From the NCBI GenBank assembly GCA_016721305.1, contig JADKIH010000014.1:1-64000 (forward strand): a stretch of DNA of 64,000 bases. The letters are read 5' to 3'. Numbering within the stretch: position 1 is the first letter of the stretch; each line of letters starts with the position of its first letter. The stretch comes from Bacteroidota bacterium. GTDB taxonomy: Bacteria; Bacteroidota; Bacteroidia; AKYH767-A; 2013-40CM-41-45. A program made the translations under genes and the position numbers. Below the pieces are notes generated by a model, which worked only from the letters and a program-made list of their open reading frames with translations, had not been told where the DNA came from and did not search any database. This document shows positions 54,687-63,923 of the stretch, piece by piece.

Positions 54687-54995
54687 ATGTCTCAGCGAAT
54701 CCGCATCAAATTAAAATCATACGATCATAATCTGGTTGACAAGTCAGCCGAGAAGATTGTAAAAACTGTGAAGATCACAGGTGCTGTAGTTAATGGACCA
54801 ATTCCACTGCCGACAGACAAGAAAATCTTCACTGTGCTTCGTTCACCGCACGTGAATAAAAAAGCACGCGAGCAGTTCCAACTTTGTTCTTACAAACGTC
54901 TGCTCGACATCTACAACTCTTCAGCAAAAACTGTAGATGCGCTGATGAAACTTGAATTACCAAGTGGAGTGGAAGTTGAAATTAAAGCATCATAA
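54687..54995 (+). CDS. rpsJ: 30S ribosomal protein S10
   Basis: Small-subunit protein of 102 residues that also takes part in Nus-factor antitermination. It starts at the ATG at 54687, where M-S-Q-R-I-R-I-K-L-K-S-Y-D begins; the longer open frame upstream overlaps the fusA end and is not used. The S10 core P-L-P-T-x-K-K-I-F-T-V-L-R-S-P-H-V is present. It opens the S10 part of the cluster. Confidence 0.97.
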   Translation: MSQRIRIKLKSYDHNLVDKSAEKIVKTVKITGAVVNGPIPLPTDKKIFTVLRSPHVNKKAREQFQLCSYKRLLDIYNSSAKTVDALMKLELPSGVEVEIKAS

Positions 54996-55065
54996 ACTGA
55001 ATAACGAATTCAAAAGTGAACGTTTGGGATAAAAGCCAAACCTCTGACTAAAAAAAAATAAAACA

Positions 55066-55683
55066 ATGTCTGGAATTATCGGAAAGAAAATCGGAATGAC
55101 AAGCGTGTTCGCCGGCGATGGGAAATACATCCCTTGCACAGTGATCCTTGCCGGACCGTGCGTGGTAAGCCAGGTTCGTACCAAAGAAATCGATGGTTAC
55201 GAAGCCGTACAGCTTGCATTCGACGACAAAAAAGAAAAACATTCAACAGCGGCTCAGATCGGTCACTTCAAGAAAGTGGGCACTGCAGCAAAACGCAAAA
55301 TTGCTGAGTTCAGAGAGTTTCCTGAAATGCCGGCATTAGGTTCAGAAGTGAAAGTAGACCTGTTTACTGAAGGAGAGTTCGTGAATGTAATCGGAACTTC
55401 AAAAGGTAAAGGTTTTCAGGGTGTCGTTCGTCGTCACCACTTCAGTGGAGTAGGTATGCAGACTCACGGTCAGCACAACCGTCTTCGTGCACCGGGTTCA
55501 TTGGGTGCATCTTCGGATCCATCACGCGTTATGCCGGGTATGCGCATGGGCGGACATATGGGTCACACCCGTATTAAAATCCAAAACTTGGAAGTAGTAA
55601 AAGTGATCGCAGATCAGAACCTTATAGTAATTAAAGGTTGTGTTCCGGGCGCTAAAGGTTCATATGTAATTGTAGAGAAATAA
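55066..55683 (+). CDS. rplC: 50S ribosomal protein L3
   Basis: Large-subunit assembly protein near the peptidyl-transferase centre, 205 residues. The start M-S-G-I-I-G-K-K-I-G-M-T and the central loop G-Q-x-x-x-x-x-x-P-G-S-L-G are typical, with the methylatable Gln region intact. rplD follows after 2 bases. Confidence 0.97.
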   Translation: MSGIIGKKIGMTSVFAGDGKYIPCTVILAGPCVVSQVRTKEIDGYEAVQLAFDDKKEKHSTAAQIGHFKKVGTAAKRKIAEFREFPEMPALGSEVKVDLFTEGEFVNVIGTSKGKGFQGVVRRHHFSGVGMQTHGQHNRLRAPGSLGASSDPSRVMPGMRMGGHMGHTRIKIQNLEVVKVIADQNLIVIKGCVPGAKGSYVIVEK

Positions 55684-55685
55684 TC

Positions 55686-56318
55686 ATGGAAGTAGCTATC
55701 GTAAATACATCCGGTAAAGAAACCGGCAAGAAGGTAAAGCTCGATCAGAGCATCTTCGGTATCGAGCCAAACGATCATGCGATCTACCTCGATGTAAAGC
55801 AATTCCTCGCTAATCAGCGTCAGGGAACGCATAAGTCAAAAGAGCGCGCAGAAATTGCACGTACAACTAAAAAGTTGAAGCGTCAGAAAGGAACCGGCGG
55901 AGCCCGTTCAGGTTCTATGAAATCGCCTCTTTATGTAGGTGGTGGTCGTGCTTTCGGTCCTCGTCCGCGTGACTATTCATTCAAACTGAATAAGAAGTTG
56001 AAACACCTGGCTTGTTTGTCAGCTCTGACATACAAAGCAAAGGATAAACATATCATGGTTCTTGAGAACTTCAGTATGGATGCTCCTAAGACGAGCAACT
56101 ATGCAAGCATTTTGAAAAACCTGAATCTTTCTGACAAGAAAGTTCTGGTAGTTCTTCCGGCACACGATAAGAATATCTATTTGTCAGGTCGTAATCTTGA
56201 GCGCAACAAAATCACTACTGCAGCAGAATTGAATACCTATGATATTCTCAACGCACAATCGCTCGTGCTCGTTGAAGGTTCTGTTCAAGTATTAGAAACT
56301 AGATTCTTAGCAAAATGA
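55686..56318 (+). CDS. rplD: 50S ribosomal protein L4
   Basis: Large-subunit protein lining the exit tunnel, 210 residues. The tunnel loop around K-Q-K-G-T-G-G-A-R-S-G-S is intact, with the basic residues where macrolide-resistance changes occur. It overlaps rplW by ATGA (56315-56318), so the two are translationally coupled. Confidence 0.96.
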   Translation: MEVAIVNTSGKETGKKVKLDQSIFGIEPNDHAIYLDVKQFLANQRQGTHKSKERAEIARTTKKLKRQKGTGGARSGSMKSPLYVGGGRAFGPRPRDYSFKLNKKLKHLACLSALTYKAKDKHIMVLENFSMDAPKTSNYASILKNLNLSDKKVLVVLPAHDKNIYLSGRNLERNKITTAAELNTYDILNAQSLVLVEGSVQVLETRFLAK

Positions 56319-56605
56319 GTATCCTGAAGAAACCTCTCATCACTGAGAAGATGACCAAAGCCGGTGAAAAGCTGGGTCACTACGGTTTTATTGTTGACCG
56401 CAAGGCCAATAAAATCGAAATCAAGCAGGCGATCGAAAAGATGTACAATGTCACAGTTGACAGTGTAAATACAATGGTCGTTCCCGGAAAAGCAAAGACA
56501 CGTTACACTAAAACAGGTGTGACATCCGGCACCACAGGGTCTTATAAAAAGGCAGTTGTCACCCTGAAGAAAGGTGAAACAATTGACTTCTACAGTAACA
56601 TTTAA
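56315..56605 (+). CDS. rplW: 50S ribosomal protein L23
   Basis: Tunnel-exit protein and docking site for trigger factor, 96 residues. K-K-P-L-I-T-E-K-M-T and F-x-V-D-x-x-A-N-K-x-E-I-K-x-A-I-E are present in the first half. It overlaps rplD and is followed by rplB after 12 bases. Confidence 0.95.
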   Translation: MSILKKPLITEKMTKAGEKLGHYGFIVDRKANKIEIKQAIEKMYNVTVDSVNTMVVPGKAKTRYTKTGVTSGTTGSYKKAVVTLKKGETIDFYSNI

Positions 56606-56617
56606 TCTACAGAAGAA

Positions 56618-57439
<822 letters not shown>

Positions 57440-57491
57440 AGTATAAAGCCGGAATGACAAAGTAAGTCAGGAGGCAATAAATAAAACAACA

Positions 57492-57764
57492 ATGGCTCGT
57501 TCACTCAAAAAAGGTCCATACATCGCTCACCACCTTCTAAAGAAGGTTGAAAAGATGACTGAAAGCAAAAAGAAAACTGCGATCAAAACCTGGTCACGTT
57601 CTTCAATGATTGCTCCGGATTTCGTAGGTCATACTTTCGCAGTGCACAATGGAAATAAATTCATTCCTGTTTACGTAACTGAAAACATGGTTGGTCACAA
57701 ATTAGGTGAATTTGCACCTACACGTACATTCCGTGGTCACAGTGGTAATCGTCAAGACAAATAA
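57492..57764 (+). CDS. rpsS: 30S ribosomal protein S19
   Basis: Small-subunit head protein of 90 residues, a partner of S13 and of RimM in assembly. It starts M-A-R-S-L-K-K-G-P-Y and has T-W-S-R-S-S-M-I-x-P and G-H-K-L-G-E-F-A-P-T-R-T-F. rplV follows 17 bases later. Confidence 0.97.
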   Translation: MARSLKKGPYIAHHLLKKVEKMTESKKKTAIKTWSRSSMIAPDFVGHTFAVHNGNKFIPVYVTENMVGHKLGEFAPTRTFRGHSGNRQDK

Positions 57765-57781
57765 TAACATTTAACTAAGTC

Positions 57782-58221
57782 ATGGGAGTCAGAAAAAGAT
57801 TAGCGGCTGAAAAACGCAAAGAGATATTGAAGACAACAGCCATTGCGCGCAATGTAGCTGTTCCGACATCACCACGTAAAACACGTGTTGTGTCTGACCT
57901 TATTCGCGGCATGGAAGTAATGAAGGCATTGAACATTCTTCACTACAATGCCAAAGCACCGGCAGCTCGCCTGGAAAAACTTCTTCAGTCTGCAATTAAC
58001 AACTGGGAAACTAAAACGGTGAGAAAATCGACGAAGGTACAGTGTACGTAAAGACTGTAGCTGTCGACAGCGGAAGAATGCTGAAGCGTCTTCGTCCGGC
58101 TCCACAAGGTCGTGGTTACCGCGTTCGTAAGCGTTCAAATCACGTAACGATTGTTCTCGACAAGATTTCAAATCGTGCACCGAAAAAAAGCAAAGCAGCA
58201 GCAGCTGAAACAACAAAATAA
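57782..58221 (+). CDS. rplV: 50S ribosomal protein L22 (frameshifted)
   Basis: Exit-tunnel protein of about 146 residues once restored. The frame is lost in the A-run 58013-58016: with one more A the sequence reads W-E-T-K-N-G-E-K-I-D-E-G-T-V-Y-V-K-T-V-A-V-D. After the break come the tunnel-tip loop R-M-L-K-R-L-R-P-A-P-Q-G-R-G-Y-R-V-R-K-R-S-N and an Ala-rich tail. The gene is universally essential, so this is almost surely an error in the sequence. Stop is TAA at 58219-58221. Confidence 0.93.
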
Positions 58222-58279
58222 GCATTACCAACCTAACTCATAAATTTCGTCCGCTACGGCGGATACAAATAAAAATACG

Positions 58280-59128
58280 ATGGGACAAAAAGCTAACCCG
58301 ATAGGAAACAGACTTGGAATCATCAGAGGATGGGACTCCAACTGGTATGGCGGTAAGAATTACGCCGACAAACTGGTTGAGGACGAAAAGATCCGCAAAT
58401 ACCTCATGGCACGTCTTGCAAAAGGCGGAGTATCAAAAATCGTCATCGAGCGTACTTTGAAACTGGTTACAGTGACAGTTCATACTGCACGTCCGGGTAT
58501 TGTTATCGGAAAAGGCGGACAAGAAGTGGATAAGCTGAAAGAAGAATTAAAGAAGCTTACCAAGAAAGATATTCAAATCAACATTTTCGAGATTAAACGT
58601 CCGGAATTAGATGCACAATTAGTAGGCGATGGTATCGCTCGTCAGATTGAAGCTCGTATTTCTTTCCGTCGTGCAGCGAAGATGGCGATTGCTTCGACCA
58701 TGCGTATGGGAGCTGAAGGAATTCGTGTCATGGTAGCAGGCCGTTTAGGTGGTGCGGAAATGGCACGTACAGAACAATACAAAGATGGACGCGTTCCTCT
58801 TCATACATTCCGTGCCGATATCGATTTCGCGATTTCAGAAGCTCAAACGAGCTATGGTAAAATTGGAATCAAGGTTTGGGTTTGTAAGGGAGAAGTATAT
58901 GGAAAGCGTGATCTTTCTCCAAACATTGGCTCAGCAGCAACGGCAACTGCCGGTGTGAAAGGCGGAAACTTCGGAGCACCTGCACGTGGCGATCGTGGTA
59001 ACGATCGTGGCGGAAGAGGCGGACGTGGTGGTCGTGGTGGTCAAGGTGGTCAGGGCGGCGGTGGTAACCGTGGCGGACAAGGCGGCGGCAACCGTGGTGG
59101 TGGCAACCGTGGAGGAAATAAAGCATAA
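58280..59128 (+). CDS. rpsC: 30S ribosomal protein S3 with RGG-rich tail
   Basis: Small-subunit protein at the mRNA entry, with helicase-related function, 282 residues. The KH domain carries G-R-P-G-I-V-I-G-K-G-G (76-86), and the C-terminal half ends V-W-V-C-K-G-E near residue 210. After residue about 225 a tail of some 55 residues follows, made of Gly, Arg, Gln and Asn with repeated R-G-G and G-G-N-R-G-G motifs. This is longer and more repetitive than a standard S3. The tail is in frame and codon use matches the rest. Confidence 0.94.
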   Translation: MGQKANPIGNRLGIIRGWDSNWYGGKNYADKLVEDEKIRKYLMARLAKGGVSKIVIERTLKLVTVTVHTARPGIVIGKGGQEVDKLKEELKKLTKKDIQINIFEIKRPELDAQLVGDGIARQIEARISFRRAAKMAIASTMRMGAEGIRVMVAGRLGGAEMARTEQYKDGRVPLHTFRADIDFAISEAQTSYGKIGIKVWVCKGEVYGKRDLSPNIGSAATATAGVKGGNFGAPARGDRGNDRGGRGGRGGRGGQGGQGGGGNRGGQGGGNRGGGNRGGNKA

Positions 59129-59167
59129 TTAACGAGTATCATAATCAGAATAAAATCACTGTAGATC

Positions 59168-59590
59168 ATGTTACAGCCGAAGAAAACGAAATTCAGAAAA
59201 CAACATAAAATGGTTCCGAAAGGAAATGCAACCCGTGGACACGAACTGTCATTCGGATCATTCGGAATCAAATCACTCGAGACCGGCTGGTTGCCAAGCA
59301 AGCAGATCGAAGCAGCCCGTGTAGCGGTAACCCGTTATATGAAACGTGAAGGTCAGATTTGGGTGCGTATTTTCCCTGACAAACCAATTACTCGTAAACC
59401 TGCAGAGGTACGTATGGGTAAAGGAAAAGGTAACCCTGAGTTCTGGGTAGCTGTTGTGAAACCGGGAACTATCATCTTCGAAGCAGAAGGTGTACCTGAA
59501 AACATCGCACGCGAAGCACTTCGTTTGGCGGCTCAGAAATTATCAGTGAATACTAAATTCATCATGCGTCGCGATTACAGTGCTCAATAA
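59168..59590 (+). CDS. rplP: 50S ribosomal protein L16
   Basis: Large-subunit protein near the A-site tRNA, 140 residues. M-L-Q-P-K-K-T-K-F-R-K-Q-H-K begins the protein, and R-V-F/I-P-D-K-P-I-T-x-K-P-A-E-V-R-M-G-K-G-K-G is present. Basic and of normal length. rpmC follows after 35 bases. Confidence 0.97.
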   Translation: MLQPKKTKFRKQHKMVPKGNATRGHELSFGSFGIKSLETGWLPSKQIEAARVAVTRYMKREGQIWVRIFPDKPITRKPAEVRMGKGKGNPEFWVAVVKPGTIIFEAEGVPENIAREALRLAAQKLSVNTKFIMRRDYSAQ

Positions 59591-59625
59591 TTCGCACCAT
59601 ACGTGAATAACTAAAAAGGAAAGCA

Positions 59626-59832
59626 ATGAAAAAAGAAGATATCAGAGAATTGACTACAGACGAACTTCGTCTCCGCCTGGAAGAAGAGAAGGCAATGTAT
59701 CAGAAACTGAAAATGAATCACGCGGTATCTCCGATTGAGAATCCGATGAAAATTCGTGCCACTCGTCGCGGCATTGCGATGATTCATACTGAACTCACGA
59801 AACGTGCGAGTGCAGATCAAACAACAAAATAA
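59626..59832 (+). CDS. rpmC: 50S ribosomal protein L29
   Basis: Tunnel-exit protein of 68 residues with two helices; the second half holds N-P-M-K-I-R-A-T-R-R-G-I-A, the family signature. M-K-K-E-D-I-R-E-L is a normal start. Positioned between rplP and rpsQ as always. Confidence 0.94.
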   Translation: MKKEDIRELTTDELRLRLEEEKAMYQKLKMNHAVSPIENPMKIRATRRGIAMIHTELTKRASADQTTK

Positions 59833-59847
59833 GCGGTAATTAACACC

Positions 59848-60120
59848 ATGGAAAATAAAACAACAGAAACTCGCGGATTGCGCAAGGAACGTACCGGTGT
59901 AGTGGTCAGCAACAAAATGAACAAGAGTATTGTCGTTGCTGTAGAACGTAAAGTGAAGCACGGTAAGTATGGTAAATTTATCAAGAAGACTACCAAATTC
60001 ATGGCTCATGACGAGAAGAATGAATCAGGTATCGGTGATCTTGTTTTAATTACTGAAACACGTCCGCTCTCTAAGTCAAAAAACTGGAGAATGACTAAGG
60101 TCATTGAAAAAGCAAAATAA
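59848..60120 (+). CDS. rpsQ: 30S ribosomal protein S17
   Basis: Small-subunit assembly protein of 90 residues with an OB fold: L-R-K-E-R-T-G-V-V-V-S-N-K-M-N-K-S-I-V-V-A-V-E near the N-terminus and E-T-R-P-L-S-K-S-K-N-W-R near the end. N-terminal residues 1-10 are an acidic/polar extension. Confidence 0.95.
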   Translation: MENKTTETRGLRKERTGVVVSNKMNKSIVVAVERKVKHGKYGKFIKKTTKFMAHDEKNESGIGDLVLITETRPLSKSKNWRMTKVIEKAK

Positions 60121-60175
60121 TTTTCCGGTGGTTTTACCAACCACTACATCGATAAACGAATAACAATCAGAAGAG

Positions 60176-60544
60176 ATGATACAGCAAGAATCCAGATGCG
60201 TAGTAGCCGACAACAGTGGAGCCAAAGAAGTTCTTTGTATCCGCGTGTTAGGCGGAACGCGTAAAAAATATGCGAGCTTAGGCGACAAAGTAGTCGTAAC
60301 TGTTAAGCATGCGCTTCCATCCGGTAACGTGAAAAAAGGTACCGTTTCAAAAGCAGTGGTCGTACGTACCAAGAAAGAAGTAAAACGCGCCGACGGTTCT
60401 TACATCCGTTTCGACGACAATGCAGTGGTGCTTCTGACAGCAACTGACGAATTACGTGGTACACGTATTTTCGGACCGGTAGCACGTGAGCTTCGTGAGA
60501 AGCAATTCATGAAGATTGTTTCATTAGCTCCTGAAGTACTTTAA
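60176..60544 (+). CDS. rplN: 50S ribosomal protein L14
   Basis: Subunit-interface protein of 122 residues. M-I-Q-Q-E-S-R-C-V-V-A-D-N-S-G-A-K-E-V is the classical start and F-G-P-V-A-R-E-L-R the end-proximal motif. Also the ObgE and RsfS docking site. It opens the spc part of the cluster. Confidence 0.97.
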   Translation: MIQQESRCVVADNSGAKEVLCIRVLGGTRKKYASLGDKVVVTVKHALPSGNVKKGTVSKAVVVRTKKEVKRADGSYIRFDDNAVVLLTATDELRGTRIFGPVARELREKQFMKIVSLAPEVL

Positions 60545-60571
60545 TAAAAACCGATTAATAGTTCCTTTACA

Positions 60572-60907
60572 ATGGAAAGAAAATATAACAAACAACCGAA
60601 ACTGAATCTGCGCAAGGGCGACATCGTGAAGGTGATTGCAGGCGATTCAAAAGGCTCACAGGGACGTGTCCTGGAAGTGATCCAGAAAGACCGCAGAGTT
60701 TTAGTGGAAGGTGTTAACATGGTGAGCAAGCATACCAAGCCGAATGCGAAGAATACGCAAGGTGGTATCGTAAAAAAAGAAGCTCCAATCCACATTTCAA
60801 ATGTGATGCTGATCGACGGAAAAGGTAAATCTACTCGTGTAGGTTATCAGGAAGTTGACGGTAAACTGGTTCGTTACTCTAAAAAATCTAAGGAGGTAAT
60901 AAAATAA
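60572..60907 (+). CDS. rplX: 50S ribosomal protein L24
   Basis: Assembly-initiator protein of 111 residues with a KOW motif (G-D-I-V-K-V-I-A-G-D-S-K-G-S-Q-G-R-V-L). Length matches the family. Its stop overlaps the rplE start by one base (TAATG), coupling translation. Confidence 0.96.
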   Translation: MERKYNKQPKLNLRKGDIVKVIAGDSKGSQGRVLEVIQKDRRVLVEGVNMVSKHTKPNAKNTQGGIVKKEAPIHISNVMLIDGKGKSTRVGYQEVDGKLVRYSKKSKEVIK

Positions 60908-61458
60908 TGGCATACGTTCCGAGATTAAAAGACAAGTACAAACAAGAAGTTGTACCTGCTCTTGCAAAGAAATTCAACTACAAAAGCTCGATGCAGGTTC
61001 CACGTCTGCTCAAGATTTGTGTAAATCAGGGTGTGGGTGATGCGGTTAGCGATAAGAAACTTATCGATTCTGCAATTGCCGAAATGACACTCATTACAGG
61101 ACAAAAACCTGTATCAACCAAGTCGAAAAAAGATATTTCGAACTTCAAGCTTCGTGTGAATGTTCCGGTAGGAGTACGTGTTACTCTTCGCGATGTGAAC
61201 ATGTACGAGTTCCTAGATCGTTTGATCTCGGTATCTCTGCCACGTATCCGTGACTTCCGCGGTATTAACGCAAAAGGTTTCGATGGTAATGGAAACTATA
61301 CACTCGGTGTAACTGAGCAAATCATTTTCCCTGAAATCGACATCGACAAGGTAAATAAGATCACAGGTATGGATATCACTTTTGTTACGTCTGCGAAGAC
61401 TGACGAAGAGGCGATGGAACTCCTGAAAGAATTCGGTTTACCGTTCAAAACAAATTAA
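60907..61458 (+). CDS. rplE: 50S ribosomal protein L5
   Basis: 5S rRNA and central-protuberance protein of 183 residues. N-Q-G-V-G-D-A, R-V-T-L-R, R-D-F-R-G-I-N-x-K-G-F-D-G-N-G-N-Y and G-L-P-F-K are present. No break. rpsN follows. Confidence 0.97.
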   Translation: MAYVPRLKDKYKQEVVPALAKKFNYKSSMQVPRLLKICVNQGVGDAVSDKKLIDSAIAEMTLITGQKPVSTKSKKDISNFKLRVNVPVGVRVTLRDVNMYEFLDRLISVSLPRIRDFRGINAKGFDGNGNYTLGVTEQIIFPEIDIDKVNKITGMDITFVTSAKTDEEAMELLKEFGLPFKTN

Positions 61459-61485
61459 TCATCCAGCAAAAGAAAATATCTACTC

Positions 61486-61757
61486 ATGGCAAAAAAGAAT
61501 CAATGAAGGCAAGAGAAGTAAAACGCGCACGTTTATCTGCACGTTATGCTGAGAAACGCGCAGCCCTCAAAGCTGCAGGCGATTATGAAGCACTTGACAA
61601 ACTTCCGAAAAATGCCTCACCGGTCCGCAAACACAATCGTTGCAAACTGACCGGTCGTCCGCGCGGTTACATGCGTACGTTCGGGATATCACGTAACGTG
61701 TTCCGTTTAATGGCCCTCAATGGTAAAATTCCGGGCGTAACCAAAGCCAGCTGGTAA
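61486..61757 (+). CDS. rpsN: 30S ribosomal protein S14 (frameshifted near start)
   Basis: Small-subunit head protein, about 90 residues. The true start is the ATG at 61486 (M-A-K-K-N-S-M-K-A-R-E-V), but one T is missing after 61500, so AATCAATG should read AATTCAATG. Without it the frame ends after six codons and only the internal ATG at 61503 appears usable. N-R-C-K-L-T-G-R-P-R-G-Y-M-R is the core; the zinc-binding Cys of the C+ form are absent, as in other Bacteroidota. The break is probably a base-call error. Confidence 0.92.
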
Positions 61758-61797
61758 TCAATAAAAAAGAAACAAGGACAAGTTTAAAGTTAGAACA

Positions 61798-62193
61798 ATG
61801 ACAGATCCTATTGCAGACTTCATTACAAGGATTCGTAACGCAGTGAGAGCAAATCACCGCATCGTACAGGTGCCTGCGTCGAACCTAAAGAAGGAAATGA
61901 CAAAAATCCTTAAGGAAAAGGGTTACATCCTCGACTATAAATTCGAAGAGGACAGTAAACAAGGCCTCATCAAGATCGCTTTGAAATACCATCCGGTAAC
62001 GAAGGCTCCGGCCATCCGTAACCTGACGCGTATCAGCAAACCAGGTCTCCGTAAATATGCCGGTGTGGAAAGAATGCCGCGTGTTATCAACGGACTCGGT
62101 ATTGCCATCTTGTCGACCTCTAAAGGTGTAATGACCGATAAAGAGGCGAAGCAAGAAAAAGTAGGCGGTGAAGTACTTTGTTATGTTTATTAA
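61798..62193 (+). CDS. rpsH: 30S ribosomal protein S8
   Basis: Small-subunit assembly protein of 131 residues and the usual repressor of the spc operon in E. coli. T-D-P-I-A-D-F-I-T-R-I-R-N-A starts it and L-G-I-A-I-L-S-T-S-K-G-V-M-T-D is near the end. No break. Confidence 0.97.
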   Translation: MTDPIADFITRIRNAVRANHRIVQVPASNLKKEMTKILKEKGYILDYKFEEDSKQGLIKIALKYHPVTKAPAIRNLTRISKPGLRKYAGVERMPRVINGLGIAILSTSKGVMTDKEAKQEKVGGEVLCYVY

Positions 62194-62214
62194 TCATTAA
62201 AGAAAAGAAATCAG

Positions 62215-62771
62215 ATGTCACGTATTGGAAAATTACCAATAACGATTCCGGCCAAAGTTGAGGTCAAAGTAAACGGCGATACCGTTCAGGTGAAAGGACC
62301 GAAAGGCGATCTTTCTCAGAAACTGGTAAGCGGTGTTACAGTAAGCATCGACGGAAGCACACTCACGGTGAATCGTGAATCAGAAGCAAAACAACATCGT
62401 GCATTGCACGGTCTGTATCGTTCGTTGATCAGCAATATGATCATCGGTGTTTCCGAAGGATTCAAGAAAGAACAAGAACTCGTTGGTGTGGGTTACAAAG
62501 CTTCAGCAACCAGGGACAGTTACTCGATCTTGTACTCGGTTACTCTCACCACTTTATTTTCGAAATTCCTTCGGAAGTGAAAGTGAGCACGAAGCAGGAA
62601 AAAGGTCAGAATCCGACAGTGATTCTGGAAAGTGCCGATAAACAATTACTCGGTGCCGTGGCCGCAAAGATTCGTTCATTGCGCTCACCTGAGCCTTACA
62701 AAGGAAAAGGTATTAAATTCAGCGGTGAAGTGCTGAGAAGAAAAGCAGGTAAGTCTGCCGCTAAAAAATAA
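62215..62771 (+). CDS. rplF: 50S ribosomal protein L6 (frameshifted)
   Basis: Large-subunit protein of about 185 residues made of two similar domains. After G-V-G-Y-K-A-S-A the frame is lost at 62508-62509: GCAACCAGGG should be GCAAACCAGGG, which restores N-Q-G-Q-L-L-D-L-V-L-G-Y-S-H-H-F-I-F-E-I-P-S-E-V. The second half ends S-P-E-P-Y-K-G-K-G-I-K-F, the L6 signature. Essential gene; the break is probably an error. Confidence 0.93.
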
Positions 62772-62779
62772 TTAAGACC

Positions 62780-63130
62780 ATGTTAAGAAAACAGCTCCGC
62801 AGAAATAGCATCCGTACACGCATTCGTCGTACGGTAAAAGGAACAGCAGAACGTCCGCGTTTATCTGTATTCCGTAGCAATAAACAAATTTCGGTTCAGC
62901 TCATCGATGATGTAGCAGGTGTAACTTTGGCTGCCGCGTCTTCAGCAGCAAAAGCATTCACAGCTAAAGGCAACAAAGTTGAACTGGCGAAAGAAGTAGG
63001 AAAAACAATCGCTGCCAAAGCCGTTCAAACGGGAATTACAGCAGTTGTGTTTGACCGTGGCGGATACCTCTATCACGGCCGTGTGAAAGCCCTTGCAGAA
63101 GGCGCTCGTGAAGGTGGACTGCAATTCTAA
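62780..63130 (+). CDS. rplR: 50S ribosomal protein L18
   Basis: 5S rRNA binding protein of 116 residues. R-P-R-L-S-V-F-R-S-N-K-Q-I-S-V-Q-L-I-D-D and D-R-G-G-Y-L-Y-H-G-R-V-K-A-L-A-E-G-A-R are characteristic. It follows rplF after 8 bases. Confidence 0.97.
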   Translation: MLRKQLRRNSIRTRIRRTVKGTAERPRLSVFRSNKQISVQLIDDVAGVTLAAASSAAKAFTAKGNKVELAKEVGKTIAAKAVQTGITAVVFDRGGYLYHGRVKALAEGAREGGLQF

Positions 63131-63160
63131 TTAACTATTATTTGACCGAACAACAGTACT

Positions 63161-63679
63161 ATGTCAGCAACAAACGTAAAGAGAGTTAAATCAAGCGAGA
63201 TCGAATTAAAAGACCGTCTTGTAACCGTGAACCGCGTTACGAAAGTAACAAAGGGTGGACGTGCATTCACCTTCGCTGCCATCATCGTCGTAGGTGATGA
63301 AGCAGGTGTGGTTGGTCACGGACTCGGTAAAGCAAAAGAAGTTACAGATGCCGTTCAAAAAGGCATCGACGATGCAAAGAAAAATCTCGTGAAAGTGCCG
63401 GTAATGAAAGGTACCGTTCCACACGAAGCATATGGTAAATTCGGTGGCGCTCTTGTGTTCCTGAAACCAGCTGCTCCCGGTACTGGTGTTATCGCCGGTG
63501 GTGCGATGCGTGCCGTGCTTGAAAGCGTAGGTATTCACGACGTATTGGCGAAATCAAAAGGTAGCTCGAACCCGCACAACGTGGTAAAAGCAACTATCGA
63601 TGCGCTTCTCAATATGCGCGACCCGGCTACTGTTGCTCAGCACCGCGGAATTAAAATGACTAAAGTATTTAACGGCTAA
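63161..63679 (+). CDS. rpsE: 30S ribosomal protein S5
   Basis: Small-subunit fidelity and mRNA-entry protein, 172 residues. V-N-R-V-T-K-V-T-K-G-G-R, G-x-G-L-G-K-A-K-E-V and V-L-E-S-V-G-I-H-D-V-L-A-K-S-K-G-S are present. The N-terminal extension (residues 1-15) is short. Confidence 0.97.
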   Translation: MSATNVKRVKSSEIELKDRLVTVNRVTKVTKGGRAFTFAAIIVVGDEAGVVGHGLGKAKEVTDAVQKGIDDAKKNLVKVPVMKGTVPHEAYGKFGGALVFLKPAAPGTGVIAGGAMRAVLESVGIHDVLAKSKGSSNPHNVVKATIDALLNMRDPATVAQHRGIKMTKVFNG

Positions 63680-63706
63680 TCAGCCTCAGTATAAAAAGAC
63701 CCAGCC

Positions 63707-63880
63707 ATGGCAAAAGTGAAAATTACACTTGTAAAGAGTGGTATTGACCGCCCGATCCGTCAGAAACGCACGCTGAACGCATTAGGCCTGACTAAAATGC
63801 ACAGAACCGTAGAGGTTGAAGCAACTCCGCAAATCAAGGGGATGATCAACGTGGTTAAGCACCTGGTCGAAGTAAAATAA
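63707..63880 (+). CDS. rpmD: 50S ribosomal protein L30
   Basis: A 57-residue large-subunit protein, too short for most gene-length cutoffs. It starts M-A-K-V-K-I-T-L-V-K-S-G-I and has T-L-N-A-L-G-L-T-K-M-H-R-T-V-E, the L30 signature. It lies between rpsE and rplO as expected in the spc operon. Its stop is TAA at 63878-63880. Confidence 0.93.
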   Translation: MAKVKITLVKSGIDRPIRQKRTLNALGLTKMHRTVEVEATPQIKGMINVVKHLVEVK

Positions 63881-63923
63881 ATTTAAACAATTCTAGTAGT
63901 CAAATAGAGAAGACTCATTCATC

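Noticed and set aside
61503..61757. S14 starting at the internal ATG
   Set aside because: The conserved N-terminus M-A-K-K-N-S-M-K-A-R begins at 61486; only a lost T hides it.
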